A stretch of DNA of 64,000 nt, taken from the NCBI RefSeq assembly GCF_003990045.1, contig NZ_RZGZ01000004.1:1-64000 (forward strand), in the 5' to 3' direction. The stretch is from Labedella endophytica (GTDB lineage Bacteria > Actinomycetota > Actinomycetes > Actinomycetales > Microbacteriaceae). Below, piece by piece: positions 23,133 to 31,064 of this stretch. The translations under genes and the position numbers were made by a program. Within the stretch, counting starts at the first letter, position 1; each line of letters starts with the position of its first letter. The notes below the pieces were generated by a model. It did not search any database and had not been told where the DNA came from. It saw only the letters and a list, made by a program, of their open reading frames with translations.

Positions 23133-24209
23133 TCAGGAGGCCGGCGGGCCCGTCGTCGCACCCGCCTGAAAGGTCACCGGGAAGCAGCGGCTCTCGGGGT
23201 GACCGCCGTCGAGCAGCTCGGTGACGGCGCGACCCGCTGCCGCCCCCTTGTCCTGCGCCGACTGGGCCACGGTCGTGAGCCGCATCGGTAGCTCGTCCAC
23301 GCGGATGCCGTCGAAGCCGACGACGCTGAGGTCGTCGGGCACCGCGAGCCCGAGGTCGTGGGCGGCGAAGATGACACCGGCGGCGAGGAGGTCGCTCTGG
23401 GCGATGATCGCGGTGGGGCGATCGGACTCCGGCACGTCGAGGAGCAGTCGACCGGCGGCGCGTCCGTCGGCGATGGTGCTCCCGCTCGCGGATATCCCGG
23501 CGGCCCCCGGGAAGACGTCGCGCGCCCCGGCGATGCGCCGCACGGCGATCGTGGCGGTCGCCGAGGCGATCTCGTCCTCGGAGAGCGGACCGAGCCGGTC
23601 CTCGGTCGTGAGCGGCAGGGTCACGAGGGCGACGTCGCGGTGCCCGAGGTCGCGCAGGTGCTCCGCGAGCACGCGCGTGCCCCGGCGGTTGTCCACGTCG
23701 ATGTTCGCGACCCCGGCACCCTCGTCGCCCTCGATCGTGACCACCGGGATACCGCGGCGCCGGAGCACGTCGAGCGCCGGCAGGGACGCGGTGCCGCACC
23801 CGAGGAGGACGAGGGCGTCGATCGGGGCGGCCTCGAGTGACAACCGGTCGGTCTCGCGCTCCCGCTCGGACAGCAGGAGCAGGCCGCTTCCCGAGCCGCC
23901 GAGTTCCTCGGCGAGTCCGTCGAGGGTCTGGATCACGACGGGGTCGCGGAACGAGGTGCCGATACGCCGCGGGATGAGCGCGCCGACGATACCGCTGCGA
24001 CCCGTCCGGAGCGATCGCGCGAGCGGATCCGGACCGGTGTAGCCGAGCTCCACCGCGGCGGCGAGCACGCGCGCCTTGGTCGAATCGGACACGGGGCCCT
24101 GGCCGCTGAAGGCGATCGACGCGGTCGACGGGGAGACACCGGCGCGAGCGGCGACGTCGGACAGGGTGGCGCGCGCCTCACCGGCGTCGTGCTCACGCTG
24201 TCGGCCCAT
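23133..24209 (-). CDS. LacI-family transcriptional repressor
   Basis: A 358-residue repressor. The N-terminal helix-turn-helix and hinge helix are clear in TLSDVAARAGVSPSTASIAF, then TKARVLAAAVELGYTGPDPLARSLRTGRSG. The periplasmic-binding-like effector domain follows with LVLLGCGTASLPALDVL, GIPVVTIEGDEG, VDNRRGTRVLAEHL and LSVVGFDGIRVDELP. The ATG at 24209 has GAGGAAG upstream. It is divergent from an MFS gene, with a 28-base near-perfect palindrome and a good promoter between them, so repression of that transporter and possibly itself is inferred. The ligand is probably a sugar or a related metabolite. Confidence 0.9.
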   Translation of the reverse strand: MGRQREHDAGEARATLSDVAARAGVSPSTASIAFSGQGPVSDSTKARVLAAAVELGYTGPDPLARSLRTGRSGIVGALIPRRIGTSFRDPVVIQTLDGLAEELGGSGSGLLLLSERERETDRLSLEAAPIDALVLLGCGTASLPALDVLRRRGIPVVTIEGDEGAGVANIDVDNRRGTRVLAEHLRDLGHRDVALVTLPLTTEDRLGPLSEDEIASATATIAVRRIAGARDVFPGAAGISASGSTIADGRAAGRLLLDVPESDRPTAIIAQSDLLAAGVIFAAHDLGLAVPDDLSVVGFDGIRVDELPMRLTTVAQSAQDKGAAAGRAVTELLDGGHPESRCFPVTFQAGATTGPPAS

Positions 24210-24242
24210 CGTCTTCCTCACGTCCGTCGCGGCGGGGCGTAC

Positions 24243-24272
24243 TTGACCGGTTCCGTCCGCTCGGGATAGCTT
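24243..24272 (+). promoter_or_regulatory. Promoter of the MFS gene
   Basis: TTGACC (24243-24248), an 18-base spacer and TAGCTT (24267-24272). The expected start point is near 24279, at the edge of the palindromic operator. Confidence 0.6.
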
Positions 24273-24280
24273 AGGCGGAT

Positions 24281-24308
24281 TCACCGATCGAATCGATTCG
24301 ATCAGTGA
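24281..24308. promoter_or_regulatory. LacI-type operator between lacI and MFS genes
   Basis: The core GATCGAATCGATTCGATC (24286-24303) is a perfect 18-base palindrome. Flanking TCAC (24281-24284) and GTGA (24305-24308) extend it to 28 bases with one mismatched pair. It sits just downstream of the MFS -10, a classic repressor position. Confidence 0.75.
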
Positions 24309-24357
24309 AGTCGCCCCACTCCCGTCGGGCCCCGCCGCACCCTCACCGGAATCCCTC

Positions 24358-25596
24358 ATGACCTCCTCCCTCCCCCAGGCCCGCTCGCTCGACCGACGCG
24401 AGATCGTCGCCTGGCGCAACGCCGTCTTCGTGATGTTCGCCCTGTCCGGCCTCAGCATCGCGACCTGGGTGGCCCGCCTGCCGGCCATCCGTGACGGCCT
24501 CGGCCTCACCACCGGCAACGTCGGCATCCTGATCTTCGGAATGTCCGCCGGCTCGATCATCGGCCTCGTGCTGTCCGCGTGGACGCTCAACCGGCTGGGC
24601 CCGCGGCGCGGCATGGCGATGTCGGTCGTGCTGATCGCCATCGGACTCGTCGTCATCGGGCTGGGCGCCGGCGTCTTCGTCTCCGCGCCCATCGTGTTCA
24701 TCGGCCTCGCGATCTTCGGCTACGGCAACGGCAGCGTCGACGTGATGATGAACGTGGAGGGCGCGGCGGTCGAGAAGGAGCTCGGCAAGACCGTCCTCCC
24801 CCTCATGCACGCGCTCTTCAGCGGCGGAACCGTCGTCGGCGCCGGGATCGGCGCGGCGGCTTCCGCCCTGAAGATCTCGGTCACGGCGCACGCCATCGGC
24901 ATGGCGGTGCTCATCGCGGTCGCCGTGATCGTCACCGTGCGGTTCATCCCCAGCCGGCCCGACCTCCACGTCGTCCCGGACGCCGAACAGCCCCCGCTGC
25001 GGGAGCGGCTCCGCGAGAGGATCAGCGTCTTCGCCGACCCGCGCCTCATCTTCATCGGCCTCATCATGCTCGGCATGGCCTTCGCCGAAGGTAGCGCGAA
25101 CGACTGGCTGCCCATCGCCGTGGTCGACGGGCACGATCAGAGCAACACGGCCGGCGCGATCGTCTTCGGCGTGTTCGTCGGGGCGATGACCGTCGGTCGC
25201 GTCGCCGGCGGCCCCCTCATCGACCGCTTCGACCGGGTCTCCGTGCTGCGGATTTCCGCCGCGACGGGCATCGTCGGGCTCGCGCTCTTCATCTTCTCGC
25301 CCGTCTTCCCCGTCGCGATCGTGGGCGCGGTCCTGTGGGGTCTCGGCTGCTCCCTCGGCTTCCCCGTGGGCATGTCGGCCGCCGCCGACGACCCGCGTCA
25401 CGCCGCCGCCCGAGTGAGCGCCGTCGCGATGATCGGCTACTGCGCCTTCCTCGTGGGCCCGCCGCTGATCGGCATCGTGGGCGACCACGTGGGCATCCTC
25501 AACGCACTCCTCATCGTCTTCGTGCTCATGATCGTCGCCGGTCTCAGCTCGGGGGCCGCGCGCGAGCGGACCGAGGCCGACCGCGCGGACGGCTAA
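24358..25596 (+). CDS. MFS transporter (YbjJ/fucose-permease-like)
   Basis: A 412-residue inner-membrane protein with 12 predicted hydrophobic segments. WRNAVFVMFALSGLSIATWVARLP and the loop LTTGNVGILIFGMSAGSIIGL resemble the YbjJ and fucose-permease branch of the major facilitator superfamily. The helix 2-3 loop carries LNRLGPRRGMAM, the usual RxGxR-like motif A. A second-half copy is GGPLIDRFDRVSVLRIS. Substrate unknown; the LacI neighbour points to a sugar or sugar-derived compound. The ATG at 24358 lacks a strong ribosome site. nucS starts 9 bases after its stop but appears to have its own promoter. Confidence 0.85.
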   Translation: MTSSLPQARSLDRREIVAWRNAVFVMFALSGLSIATWVARLPAIRDGLGLTTGNVGILIFGMSAGSIIGLVLSAWTLNRLGPRRGMAMSVVLIAIGLVVIGLGAGVFVSAPIVFIGLAIFGYGNGSVDVMMNVEGAAVEKELGKTVLPLMHALFSGGTVVGAGIGAAASALKISVTAHAIGMAVLIAVAVIVTVRFIPSRPDLHVVPDAEQPPLRERLRERISVFADPRLIFIGLIMLGMAFAEGSANDWLPIAVVDGHDQSNTAGAIVFGVFVGAMTVGRVAGGPLIDRFDRVSVLRISAATGIVGLALFIFSPVFPVAIVGAVLWGLGCSLGFPVGMSAAADDPRHAAARVSAVAMIGYCAFLVGPPLIGIVGDHVGILNALLIVFVLMIVAGLSSGAARERTEADRADG

Positions 25597-25599
25597 ACT
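25594..25599 (+). promoter_or_regulatory. -10-like TAAACT, 6 bases before the nucS start
   Basis: TAAACT, 6 bases, then the GTG at 25606. TAA is also the stop codon of the upstream MFS gene. This is the best-formed member of the leaderless series. Confidence 0.55.
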
Positions 25600-25605
25600 C
25601 GCTCC

Positions 25606-26301
25606 GTGCGCCTCGTGATCGCGACCTGCTCGGTCGACTATGCCGGACGACTCACCGCCCATCTCCCCCTGGCGAAACGACTCCTCGTCGTGAAGGGGGA
25701 CGGCAGTCTGCTCGTCCACTCCGACGGCGGCAGCTACAAGCCGCTCAACTGGATGAGCCCGCCGTGCACGCTCAGCATCATCGAGCCCGACGAGGACCAG
25801 CGTGCCGCGGGGGTGACCGAGGTGTGGAAGGTCACGCACACGAAGACCGCCGACATGCTCATCGTGTCGATCCGCGAGATCGAGCTCGACTCCACACACG
25901 ACCTCGGCATCGACCCGGGCCTCCAGAAGGACGGCGTCGAGGCGCACCTGCAGAAGCTGCTCGCCGAGCAGATCCACCTCCTCGGTGACGGCCACACCCT
26001 CGTGCGCCGCGAGTACATGACGGCGATCGGCCCGGTCGACATCCTCGCGCGCGATGCGTCCGGTGCCTCTGTCGCGGTGGAACTCAAGCGCCGCGGCGAC
26101 ATCGACGGCGTCGAGCAGCTCACCCGCTACCTCGAGCTCATGAACCGCGACCCGCTCCTCGCCCCCGTCACGGGCGTGTTCGCGGCGCAGGAGATCAAGC
26201 CGCAGGCGCGCACGCTCGCCGAGGACCGCGGCATCCGCTGCCTCGTGCTCGACTACGACGCGATGCGTGGGATCGACGACGGCAAGGCCCGCCTCTTCTA
26301 G
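25606..26301 (+). CDS. nucS: Mismatch endonuclease NucS/EndoMS
   Basis: A 231-residue nuclease. The N-terminal dimerisation and DNA-binding domain opens [30 protein letters not shown] and includes [14 protein letters not shown]. The C-terminal PD-(D/E)xK nuclease domain shows [31 protein letters not shown], with the metal Asp and ExK. The last residues DDGKARLF resemble the clamp-binding tail of actinobacterial NucS. It cleaves both strands at mismatches and replaces MutS/MutL repair in many actinobacteria. All catalytic residues are present. It follows the MFS gene closely, but a -10-like hexamer directly upstream suggests independent expression. Confidence 0.95.
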   Translation: MRLVIATCSVDYAGRLTAHLPLAKRLLVVKGDGSLLVHSDGGSYKPLNWMSPPCTLSIIEPDEDQRAAGVTEVWKVTHTKTADMLIVSIREIELDSTHDLGIDPGLQKDGVEAHLQKLLAEQIHLLGDGHTLVRREYMTAIGPVDILARDASGASVAVELKRRGDIDGVEQLTRYLELMNRDPLLAPVTGVFAAQEIKPQARTLAEDRGIRCLVLDYDAMRGIDDGKARLF

Positions 26302-26339
26302 CGCCCGCCCGGAGTCCACCTCCGGGAGTCCCTCCCCCT

Positions 26340-26410
26340 CCCGGGTGGACGCAAACGGTCGCCTCAGCGCCCTCCACACGACAAGTCGCGTCCACCCGGG
26401 GGAAGCCTCT
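26340..26410. repeat. Long intergenic dyad after nucS
   Basis: CCCGGGTGGACGC (26340-26352) and GCGTCCACCCGGG (26398-26410) are perfect 13-base arms. Extra partial copies of GTCCACCCGGG lie near 26463 and of GAGTCCACCTCCGGG near 26312. The region 26302-26582 holds no gene. It may act as a terminator for nucS or be an interspersed repeat. Confidence 0.7.
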
Positions 26411-26582
26411 ACCCCGATTTGACGCACATTGTCGCTTCGCGACCCACTCACCGACATTTCCCGTCCACCCGGGCGAGCCCGTGCGAGGAGAGCATCCGGG
26501 CCTCGGCCGGCGCGACACCGCGGTGGGCTACGATTCCGTGCGGGAACGACGATGGTGTCGCCCGATCCTGTATCCCACCCGA

Positions 26583-27299
26583 ATGGACCTTCCCGTGACC
26601 ATCCCCGACACCCTCGACGGCACCGACGCGCGCGGCCCCCTGGCCGGCACCTGGTCGTGCATCCTCTTCGACCTCGACGGCACGATCACCGACTCGGGCC
26701 CCGGCATCACCCACCGCCTCGCGCTCACCCTCGCCGAGATGGGGGCACCGGTGCCCTCGCAGAGCGACCTCATGCGCTGGGTCGGCCCGCCCATTCTCGA
26801 CTCCTTCCGCGACTTCGCGGGCTTCACACCGGAACAGTCCCTCGACGCTCTCGTGATCTACCGGCGCCTCGTCGCCGAGGTGGGCGCCTACAGCGGATCG
26901 GCCGTCTACCCCGGCATGGCCGGTCTCATCTCCCGCCTGCACGCACGGGGCGTCCCCCTCGCCGTGTCGAGCAGCAAGCCCGAGTCCCAGGTGATCCCGA
27001 TCCTCGAACACTTCGGTCTCGCGTCCGCCTTCACCGTGATCTGCGGAGCGAGCGACGACGAGTCGCGCAGCGCCAAGGCCGACGTCGTGGCCGAGGCGCT
27101 GCGCCGCCTCGGGGAGCTCGGCGTCGACACGAGCAGGACCGTACTCGTGGGCGACCGCATCCACGACGTCGAGGGGGCCGCTGCCCACGGCATCCCCGCG
27201 ATCATCGTCGAGTGGGGATACGGCTCCCCGGCCGAGGCCGTCGACGCGATGGCCGTCGTGCACTCCACGGACCAGCTCGCGGTGCTCCTCGCCGGCTGA
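26583..27299 (+). CDS. HAD-superfamily phosphatase (phosphoglycolate phosphatase-like)
   Basis: A 238-residue hydrolase. HAD motif I is FDLDGTITDSGPGI with the nucleophile Asp. The C1 cap (THRLALTLAEMGAPVPSQS, VGPPILDSFRDFAG) places it in the Gph/PgpP-like subfamily. Motif II is LAVSSSKPESQ, motif III the Lys in RSAKADVVAEAL, and motif IV VLVGDRIHDVEGAAAHGI with the metal-binding Asp. Likely substrates are phosphoglycolate or small sugar phosphates. The start is uncertain: ATG 26583 and GTG 26595 are both in frame without a clear ribosome site. Longer frames overlap the palindromic spacer and are unlikely. Confidence 0.85.
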   Translation: MDLPVTIPDTLDGTDARGPLAGTWSCILFDLDGTITDSGPGITHRLALTLAEMGAPVPSQSDLMRWVGPPILDSFRDFAGFTPEQSLDALVIYRRLVAEVGAYSGSAVYPGMAGLISRLHARGVPLAVSSSKPESQVIPILEHFGLASAFTVICGASDDESRSAKADVVAEALRRLGELGVDTSRTVLVGDRIHDVEGAAAHGIPAIIVEWGYGSPAEAVDAMAVVHSTDQLAVLLAG

Positions 27300-27341
27300 C
27301 GCTCCCAGCCCGTCGAAAGCTTCCGCCCGCTGCCCGGCCGA

Positions 27342-27347
27342 TAGACT
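27342..27347 (+). promoter_or_regulatory. -10-like TAGACT before the DsbA-fold gene
   Basis: TAGACT lies 45 bases upstream of the ATG at 27393. No convincing -35 hexamer is seen. Confidence 0.35.
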
Positions 27348-27392
27348 GCGCGAGGATTTCCGCCTCTCGATCGAAAGCCACGGTCCCGCGAC

Positions 27393-28346
27393 ATGACGAA
27401 CCTGAACCGCGAACTCGCGTCGATGACGAAGAAGGAACGCAAGGAGTTCCAGCGCGAGATCGCGAGGATCGAGCGCGAGCAGGAGCGGAAGCGCCGCAAG
27501 CAGCGCAAGATCACGACGATCATCCTCACGATCGTCGCGATCCTCGCCGTGCTCGCCCTCGTGGGCTGGGCCATCCTCACGGCCCTCCAGAACGCGAACC
27601 GCGGCCCCGCGAACATGCTGAGCGACGGGATCGTGCTCACGGGCGACGGCACCGCGATCACCGCCACCCCCACCGAGGCGCTCGAGTGGGGCGCCGAGCC
27701 CGTGCCGACCTCCGAGGGCATGGCCGAGAACCAGGTGAACCTCCGCCTCTACGTGGACTACTCCGACCCCGATGCCGCCGTCTTCACCGCGGCCAACCTC
27801 GAGCAGGTGCAGCAGTGGGTCACGGCCGGCTACGCGTCGCTCGAGGTGCACCCCGTCGCGCCCTCCGGTGACGGCTTCGCCCTGCGGGCCGCCAACGCCG
27901 CCGCCTGCGTCGCCTCCTACGCCCCCGACAGCTTCCTCACGGCGCACACCGCGCTGCTCGCCGAGCAGGAGAACGCGACCGCGGACAGCCCGAGCAACGA
28001 GGAGCTCGCGACCGTCGTCTCGACGGCCGGCGTGACGATCGAGGGCGTCGACGAGTGCATCACCGACGGTTCGTACGACGGCTGGGTCGAGGGCGCGACC
28101 GCCCGGGCCACCGCGGGAACGCTGCCCGGCTCCGACGCGACCCTCGCGGCCGGCTCGGTCCTGCTCGTCAACGGCGAGGAGTACACCGGAGCGCTCGACG
28201 ACCCCGCGTCGGTCATCGCCTTCATCACGGAGGTCCTCGGGGAATCGAGCACCGAGAGCGAGGGGACAGAGGGAACCGAGGGTGAGGGAACCGAGACCCC
28301 GGCCCCGACCGAGTCGTCCACCCCCGCCCCCACGCCCACCCCGTGA
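27393..28346 (+). CDS. Membrane-anchored DsbA/thioredoxin-fold protein without CxxC
   Basis: A 317-residue protein. A strongly basic cytoplasmic start (MTNLNRELASMTKKERKEFQ, then many Lys/Arg) leads to one membrane helix (about residues 46-70, ILTIVAILAVLALVGWAILT). An extracytoplasmic domain of DSBA-like pattern follows: NLRLYVDYSDPDAAVFTAAN is where family members usually have DYxCPxC. Here both active-site cysteines are absent, so the oxidoreductase activity is probably lost. The later AACVASYAPDSFLTAHTALLAEQ and DECITDGSYDGWVEGATARA segments keep the fold pattern. The C-terminus is a Thr/Glu/Pro tail. It overlaps the next gene by GTGA, so the two are co-translated. A chaperone or scaffold role is only inference. 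Confidence 0.8.
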   Translation: MTNLNRELASMTKKERKEFQREIARIEREQERKRRKQRKITTIILTIVAILAVLALVGWAILTALQNANRGPANMLSDGIVLTGDGTAITATPTEALEWGAEPVPTSEGMAENQVNLRLYVDYSDPDAAVFTAANLEQVQQWVTAGYASLEVHPVAPSGDGFALRAANAAACVASYAPDSFLTAHTALLAEQENATADSPSNEELATVVSTAGVTIEGVDECITDGSYDGWVEGATARATAGTLPGSDATLAAGSVLLVNGEEYTGALDDPASVIAFITEVLGESSTESEGTEGTEGEGTETPAPTESSTPAPTPTP

Positions 28347-29098
28347 GCGCACCGCGCGACGTCCGGACGGACGTGCCGGTCGCCCCTCCGCGGGGCGTCG
28401 CGCGCGTCGTCTTCGCCGTCGTCCGGCTCGTCGTGGCCGTCGCGATCGTCGCCGCGATCACCGGGCAGCTCACGCGGAGCCTCGGCTACTGGGACGCCCG
28501 AGGCGACGACGACATTCCCGGCGACCTCGTCAACTTCTTCAGCTACTTCACGATGCAGTCGAGCGCTGTGGCCGCGGTCACCCTCGGGATCGGCACCATC
28601 CTCCTCCTCCGCCGACGAGGTGCGGACCCCCGGTGGTTCGCGGTGCTGCACCTGCTCGTCGCCACCTACATGGTCACGACGGGGATCGTCTACAACCTGC
28701 TCCTGCGGTCGATGCCGCTCGACCCGGGACTCGCGCAGCCGTGGTCGAACGAGATCCTGCACCTCATCGTGCCGATCTACCTGCTCCTCGACCGCCTGTT
28801 CGCGCCGGGCAACCGCCGGTTGTCGTTCGCGACCGTCGGTGTCGTCGTGATCTACCCGATCGTCTGGGCGACCTACACGCTCGGGCGCGCGCCGTTCATC
28901 GTCGATCAGTCCACCGACGCCCTGGGCTGGTACCCGTACCCCTTCCTCGACCCCCGGCTCGCCGACGGCGGGTACCAGTCGGTCATGACCTGGGTCGTCG
29001 TGCTCCTCTCCATGATCGCGGTGATCGGCTTCGTGCTCCTCGTGGTCGCACGCGTGCGCAGCCGGATCGAGCAGCGGTCGGCAACCGTCCCCGTCTGA
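28343..29098 (+). CDS. Pr6Pr-family integral membrane protein
   Basis: A 251-residue protein with six hydrophobic segments. RVVFAVVRLVVAVAIVAAITGQL begins helix 1. NFFSYFTMQSSAVAAVTLGIGTILLL is the conserved FSYFTxQS motif of the Pr6Pr (FAR-17a/AIG1-like) group. HLLVATYMVTTGIVYNLLLR and LHLIVPIYLLLDRLFAPG follow, and WYPYPFLDPRLADGGYQSVM is the last signature. Biochemical function in bacteria is unknown; eukaryotic relatives hydrolyse fatty-acid esters of hydroxy fatty acids. The GTG at 28343 overlaps the stop of the upstream gene, so the DsbA-fold protein and this protein form a pair in the membrane. Confidence 0.8.
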   Translation: MSAPRDVRTDVPVAPPRGVARVVFAVVRLVVAVAIVAAITGQLTRSLGYWDARGDDDIPGDLVNFFSYFTMQSSAVAAVTLGIGTILLLRRRGADPRWFAVLHLLVATYMVTTGIVYNLLLRSMPLDPGLAQPWSNEILHLIVPIYLLLDRLFAPGNRRLSFATVGVVVIYPIVWATYTLGRAPFIVDQSTDALGWYPYPFLDPRLADGGYQSVMTWVVVLLSMIAVIGFVLLVVARVRSRIEQRSATVPV

Positions 29099-29171
29099 GG
29101 ACACGGCTGCGCCGTTCGCGTGACGGACGTGCCGTTCGCTCCCGGGACGCGGACGGAGCCGAACCCCGCCC

Positions 29172-29177
29172 TATACT
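29172..29177 (+). promoter_or_regulatory. -10 element TATACT before gntR
   Basis: TATACT lies 80 bases before the GTG at 29258. No good -35 element is visible, so an activator or a different sigma factor is possible. Confidence 0.45.
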
Positions 29178-29257
29178 GACTGCGCGATTCGCGGTCGCGC
29201 TCGAGCCATCGCGAAGCCGCACCCCTCCCGCACCCCCTCGCAGAGGAAGGCGCCCTC

Positions 29258-29899
29258 GTGCCCATCCCGCAGTCACCCGAACCGATCGAGGCGACCGGTC
29301 CGCTGAGCGACGAGATCTACCGGCGGCTCGGCGAGGCCATCACCTCGGAGGTCCTCGCGCCCGGCGAGCGGATCCGCGACACCGAGGTGGCGAGCTGGCT
29401 CGGGGTGTCGCGCACGCCCGTGCGCGAGGCGCTCTGGCGGCTGCAGCAGATCGGTCTGGTCGAGACGTCGCCGAGTCGGTATACCCGGGTGACCGAGGTC
29501 GGCGACGACATCCAGGAGCAGACTCTCGAGTTCACCGCGTACCAGGCGGGTATCGCCATGCACATGGCCGTCCGCCGCATGGACGCGCACCAGCTGGCCT
29601 CCGCTCTCCAACTGGTCGACGACATGATCGAGGCATCGGAGGCGCGGGAGGACGAAGGCCTGGCCGCGGCGACGCGCGCCCTGTACGCGTACGTGGGTGC
29701 GTCCACCGGCAATCGCATCTACGAGCTCATGATGCGGGAGGCCGAGCTGGGCGTCGAGCGCAACCTCCGCGGCGTGCGTGCCGTGTTCGTGGCGGCGACG
29801 GACCGCCGCGCTCTGCTCGACGATCTGCGTGCCGCGATCCGGGATCGCGAGGCGACGCGCGCCGAGCTCCTCGTCCGTCGCCTGCACGACTTGCCCTGA
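29258..29899 (+). CDS. GntR-family transcriptional regulator (FadR/FCD type)
   Basis: A 213-residue regulator. The N-terminal winged helix is clear: LSDEIYRRLGEAITSEVLAPGERIRDTEVASWLGVSRTPVREALWRLQQIGLVETSPSR-type sequence, with SRTPVREAL as the recognition-helix signature. The C-terminal 130 residues are all-helical and resemble FCD-type effector domains, though the full set of metal-binding His residues is not obvious. Effector unknown; FCD regulators often sense organic acids or acyl compounds. AGAGGAAGG lies upstream of the GTG start. A perfect 14-base palindrome 88 bases downstream may be its operator at the next gene. Confidence 0.85.
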   Translation: MPIPQSPEPIEATGPLSDEIYRRLGEAITSEVLAPGERIRDTEVASWLGVSRTPVREALWRLQQIGLVETSPSRYTRVTEVGDDIQEQTLEFTAYQAGIAMHMAVRRMDAHQLASALQLVDDMIEASEAREDEGLAAATRALYAYVGASTGNRIYELMMREAELGVERNLRGVRAVFVAATDRRALLDDLRAAIRDREATRAELLVRRLHDLP

Positions 29900-29986
29900 C
29901 CCGGACCTGCGGCCGCGCTGTCCCCGGAGCGAAATGTCCCGGTCGGGGGGTGTGCCGACCGGCTAGGCTCTGTCACACTCGCTTGT

Positions 29987-30000
29987 GTATTCCGGAATAC
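29987..30000. promoter_or_regulatory. Palindrome GTATTCCGGAATAC upstream of a small membrane gene
   Basis: A perfect 14-base palindrome between gntR and the small gene at 30129. The size and T/A-rich ends fit an operator for a GntR-family dimer. Assignment to the adjacent regulator is inference. Confidence 0.45.
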
Positions 30001-30128
30001 ATCCTGGAGGGGACAAGCGGGATCGTCGACGGTGACGCGTGTGGAAGCGCGGAACCGGGTCGGACGCTCCCGCGCATCGGTGCGGTGAGCTCCCTCCTTC
30101 CGCCGCCCGTCGAACCCGAAACGACCTC

Positions 30129-30317
30129 ATGACGACTCTGCTTGCACTCCCTGTCCCGAGCCTGACGTCGGAGCCGCTCGAGCGCGGGCTCAGCCTGGAC
30201 ATGCTCGCCCAGTCCGGGGCCGACAACCTCCTGCCGCTCGTCGCGTTCGGGATCGCGACGGTGCTCCTCGGCGGCCTCGCCGTCCTCATCGCGGCGCGGC
30301 ATCGACGCGGCCGCTGA
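30129..30317 (+). CDS. 62-residue protein ending in a sortase-like sorting signal
   Basis: The protein starts MTTLLALPVPSLTSEPLERG and continues SLDMLAQSGADNLLPLVAFG. A hydrophobic helix (about residues 36-55) follows, ending in ARHRRGR. LAQSG at about 27-31, a helix and a basic tail mimic the LAXTG signal of class E sortases, with Ser in place of Thr. Only about 30 residues would precede the anchor, so it is either a tiny surface peptide or a simple single-pass membrane protein. No signal peptide separate from the anchor helix is seen, and no strong ribosome site. It is reported because the frame is open, lies in a long gene-free spacer and has coherent composition. Confidence 0.5.
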   Translation: MTTLLALPVPSLTSEPLERGLSLDMLAQSGADNLLPLVAFGIATVLLGGLAVLIAARHRRGR

Positions 30318-30410
30318 CCGCGCAGCGGCGGGCAGCGCGGAGGCCGATCGTGGCGCCTTCCCCGGCGGCTGCGATCAGGACTCCGCCCGGGCGCCGGCCG
30401 ATCGGTGACG

Positions 30411-30974
30411 TCAGGCGCGATGCTCGGAGACGAGGACCGCGGCCGTTCCCGGCTCGATCGCCTCGAACACGTGCGGGACGTCGCCGGGATACGCGACGTA
30501 GTCGCCGGCAGTGACCTCGACCGGATCACTCGTCGGACCGACGAGCGCTCGACCGGCGCTCAGCACCACGTGCTCGACCGTGCCGGGCAGGTGCGGATCC
30601 GATCGACGCGGCTCGCCGGGCTGCGCGGAGATCGCGTAGATGTCCCGACGCGTCGCCGCGGGTGACGCCGAGAGGAGCGTCGCGACGTAGTCGGCGCTCT
30701 CGCTCGACAGAGCAGGGCCGTCGCCCGCTCGGATCACCTGGACGACAGGTCGAGGCGGGTCGACGAGGAGGGAGAACGGCACCTCGAGGGCGGAGCTGAG
30801 GGCCCAGAGCGTCTCGAGGCTCGGATTACCGGTCCCGGCCTCGAGCCCGGACAGGGTGGATTTCGCGATGCCGGCGCGTCGCGCGACCTCCGCGAGGGAG
30901 AGCCCGATCCGGCGGCGCTCCTGTTGCAGCGCGGCGGCGATGGCGGCGATCGGCGGGCCGCTGGGCTCGGTCAT
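30411..30974 (-). CDS. XRE-cupin transcriptional regulator
   Basis: A 187-residue regulator. Residues about 8-65 are an XRE helix-turn-helix (ALQQERRRIGLSLAEVARRAGIAKSTLSGLEAGTGNPSLETLWALSSAL). A cupin domain occupies about 105-185 with HLPGTVEHVVLSAGRALVG and GDYVAYPGDVPHVFEAIEPG, the small-molecule-binding barrel. The ATG at 30974 is chosen because AAGGATC lies upstream; a longer frame would run through the promoter of azlC. It is divergent from azlCD, and an inverted repeat overlaps the azlC -35, so control of branched-chain amino acid export is inferred. In such regulators the cupin usually binds an amino acid or a related metabolite. Confidence 0.85.
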   Translation of the reverse strand: MTEPSGPPIAAIAAALQQERRRIGLSLAEVARRAGIAKSTLSGLEAGTGNPSLETLWALSSALEVPFSLLVDPPRPVVQVIRAGDGPALSSESADYVATLLSASPAATRRDIYAISAQPGEPRRSDPHLPGTVEHVVLSAGRALVGPTSDPVEVTAGDYVAYPGDVPHVFEAIEPGTAAVLVSEHRA

Positions 30975-31064
30975 GGGCTGATCCTTGCGTTCGGGGCGGT
31001 CTCGGGCCCCCAGAGGGAGACCCGCATTCGGTCGAGCGCCCACGTTCGGTGAAGAAGCTCGATC

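Noticed and set aside
24343-26457. Long minus-strand open frame rich in Asp, His and Glu
   Set aside because: It lies opposite the MFS and nucS genes, has no domain pattern, and its composition is that expected from the complement of coding DNA.
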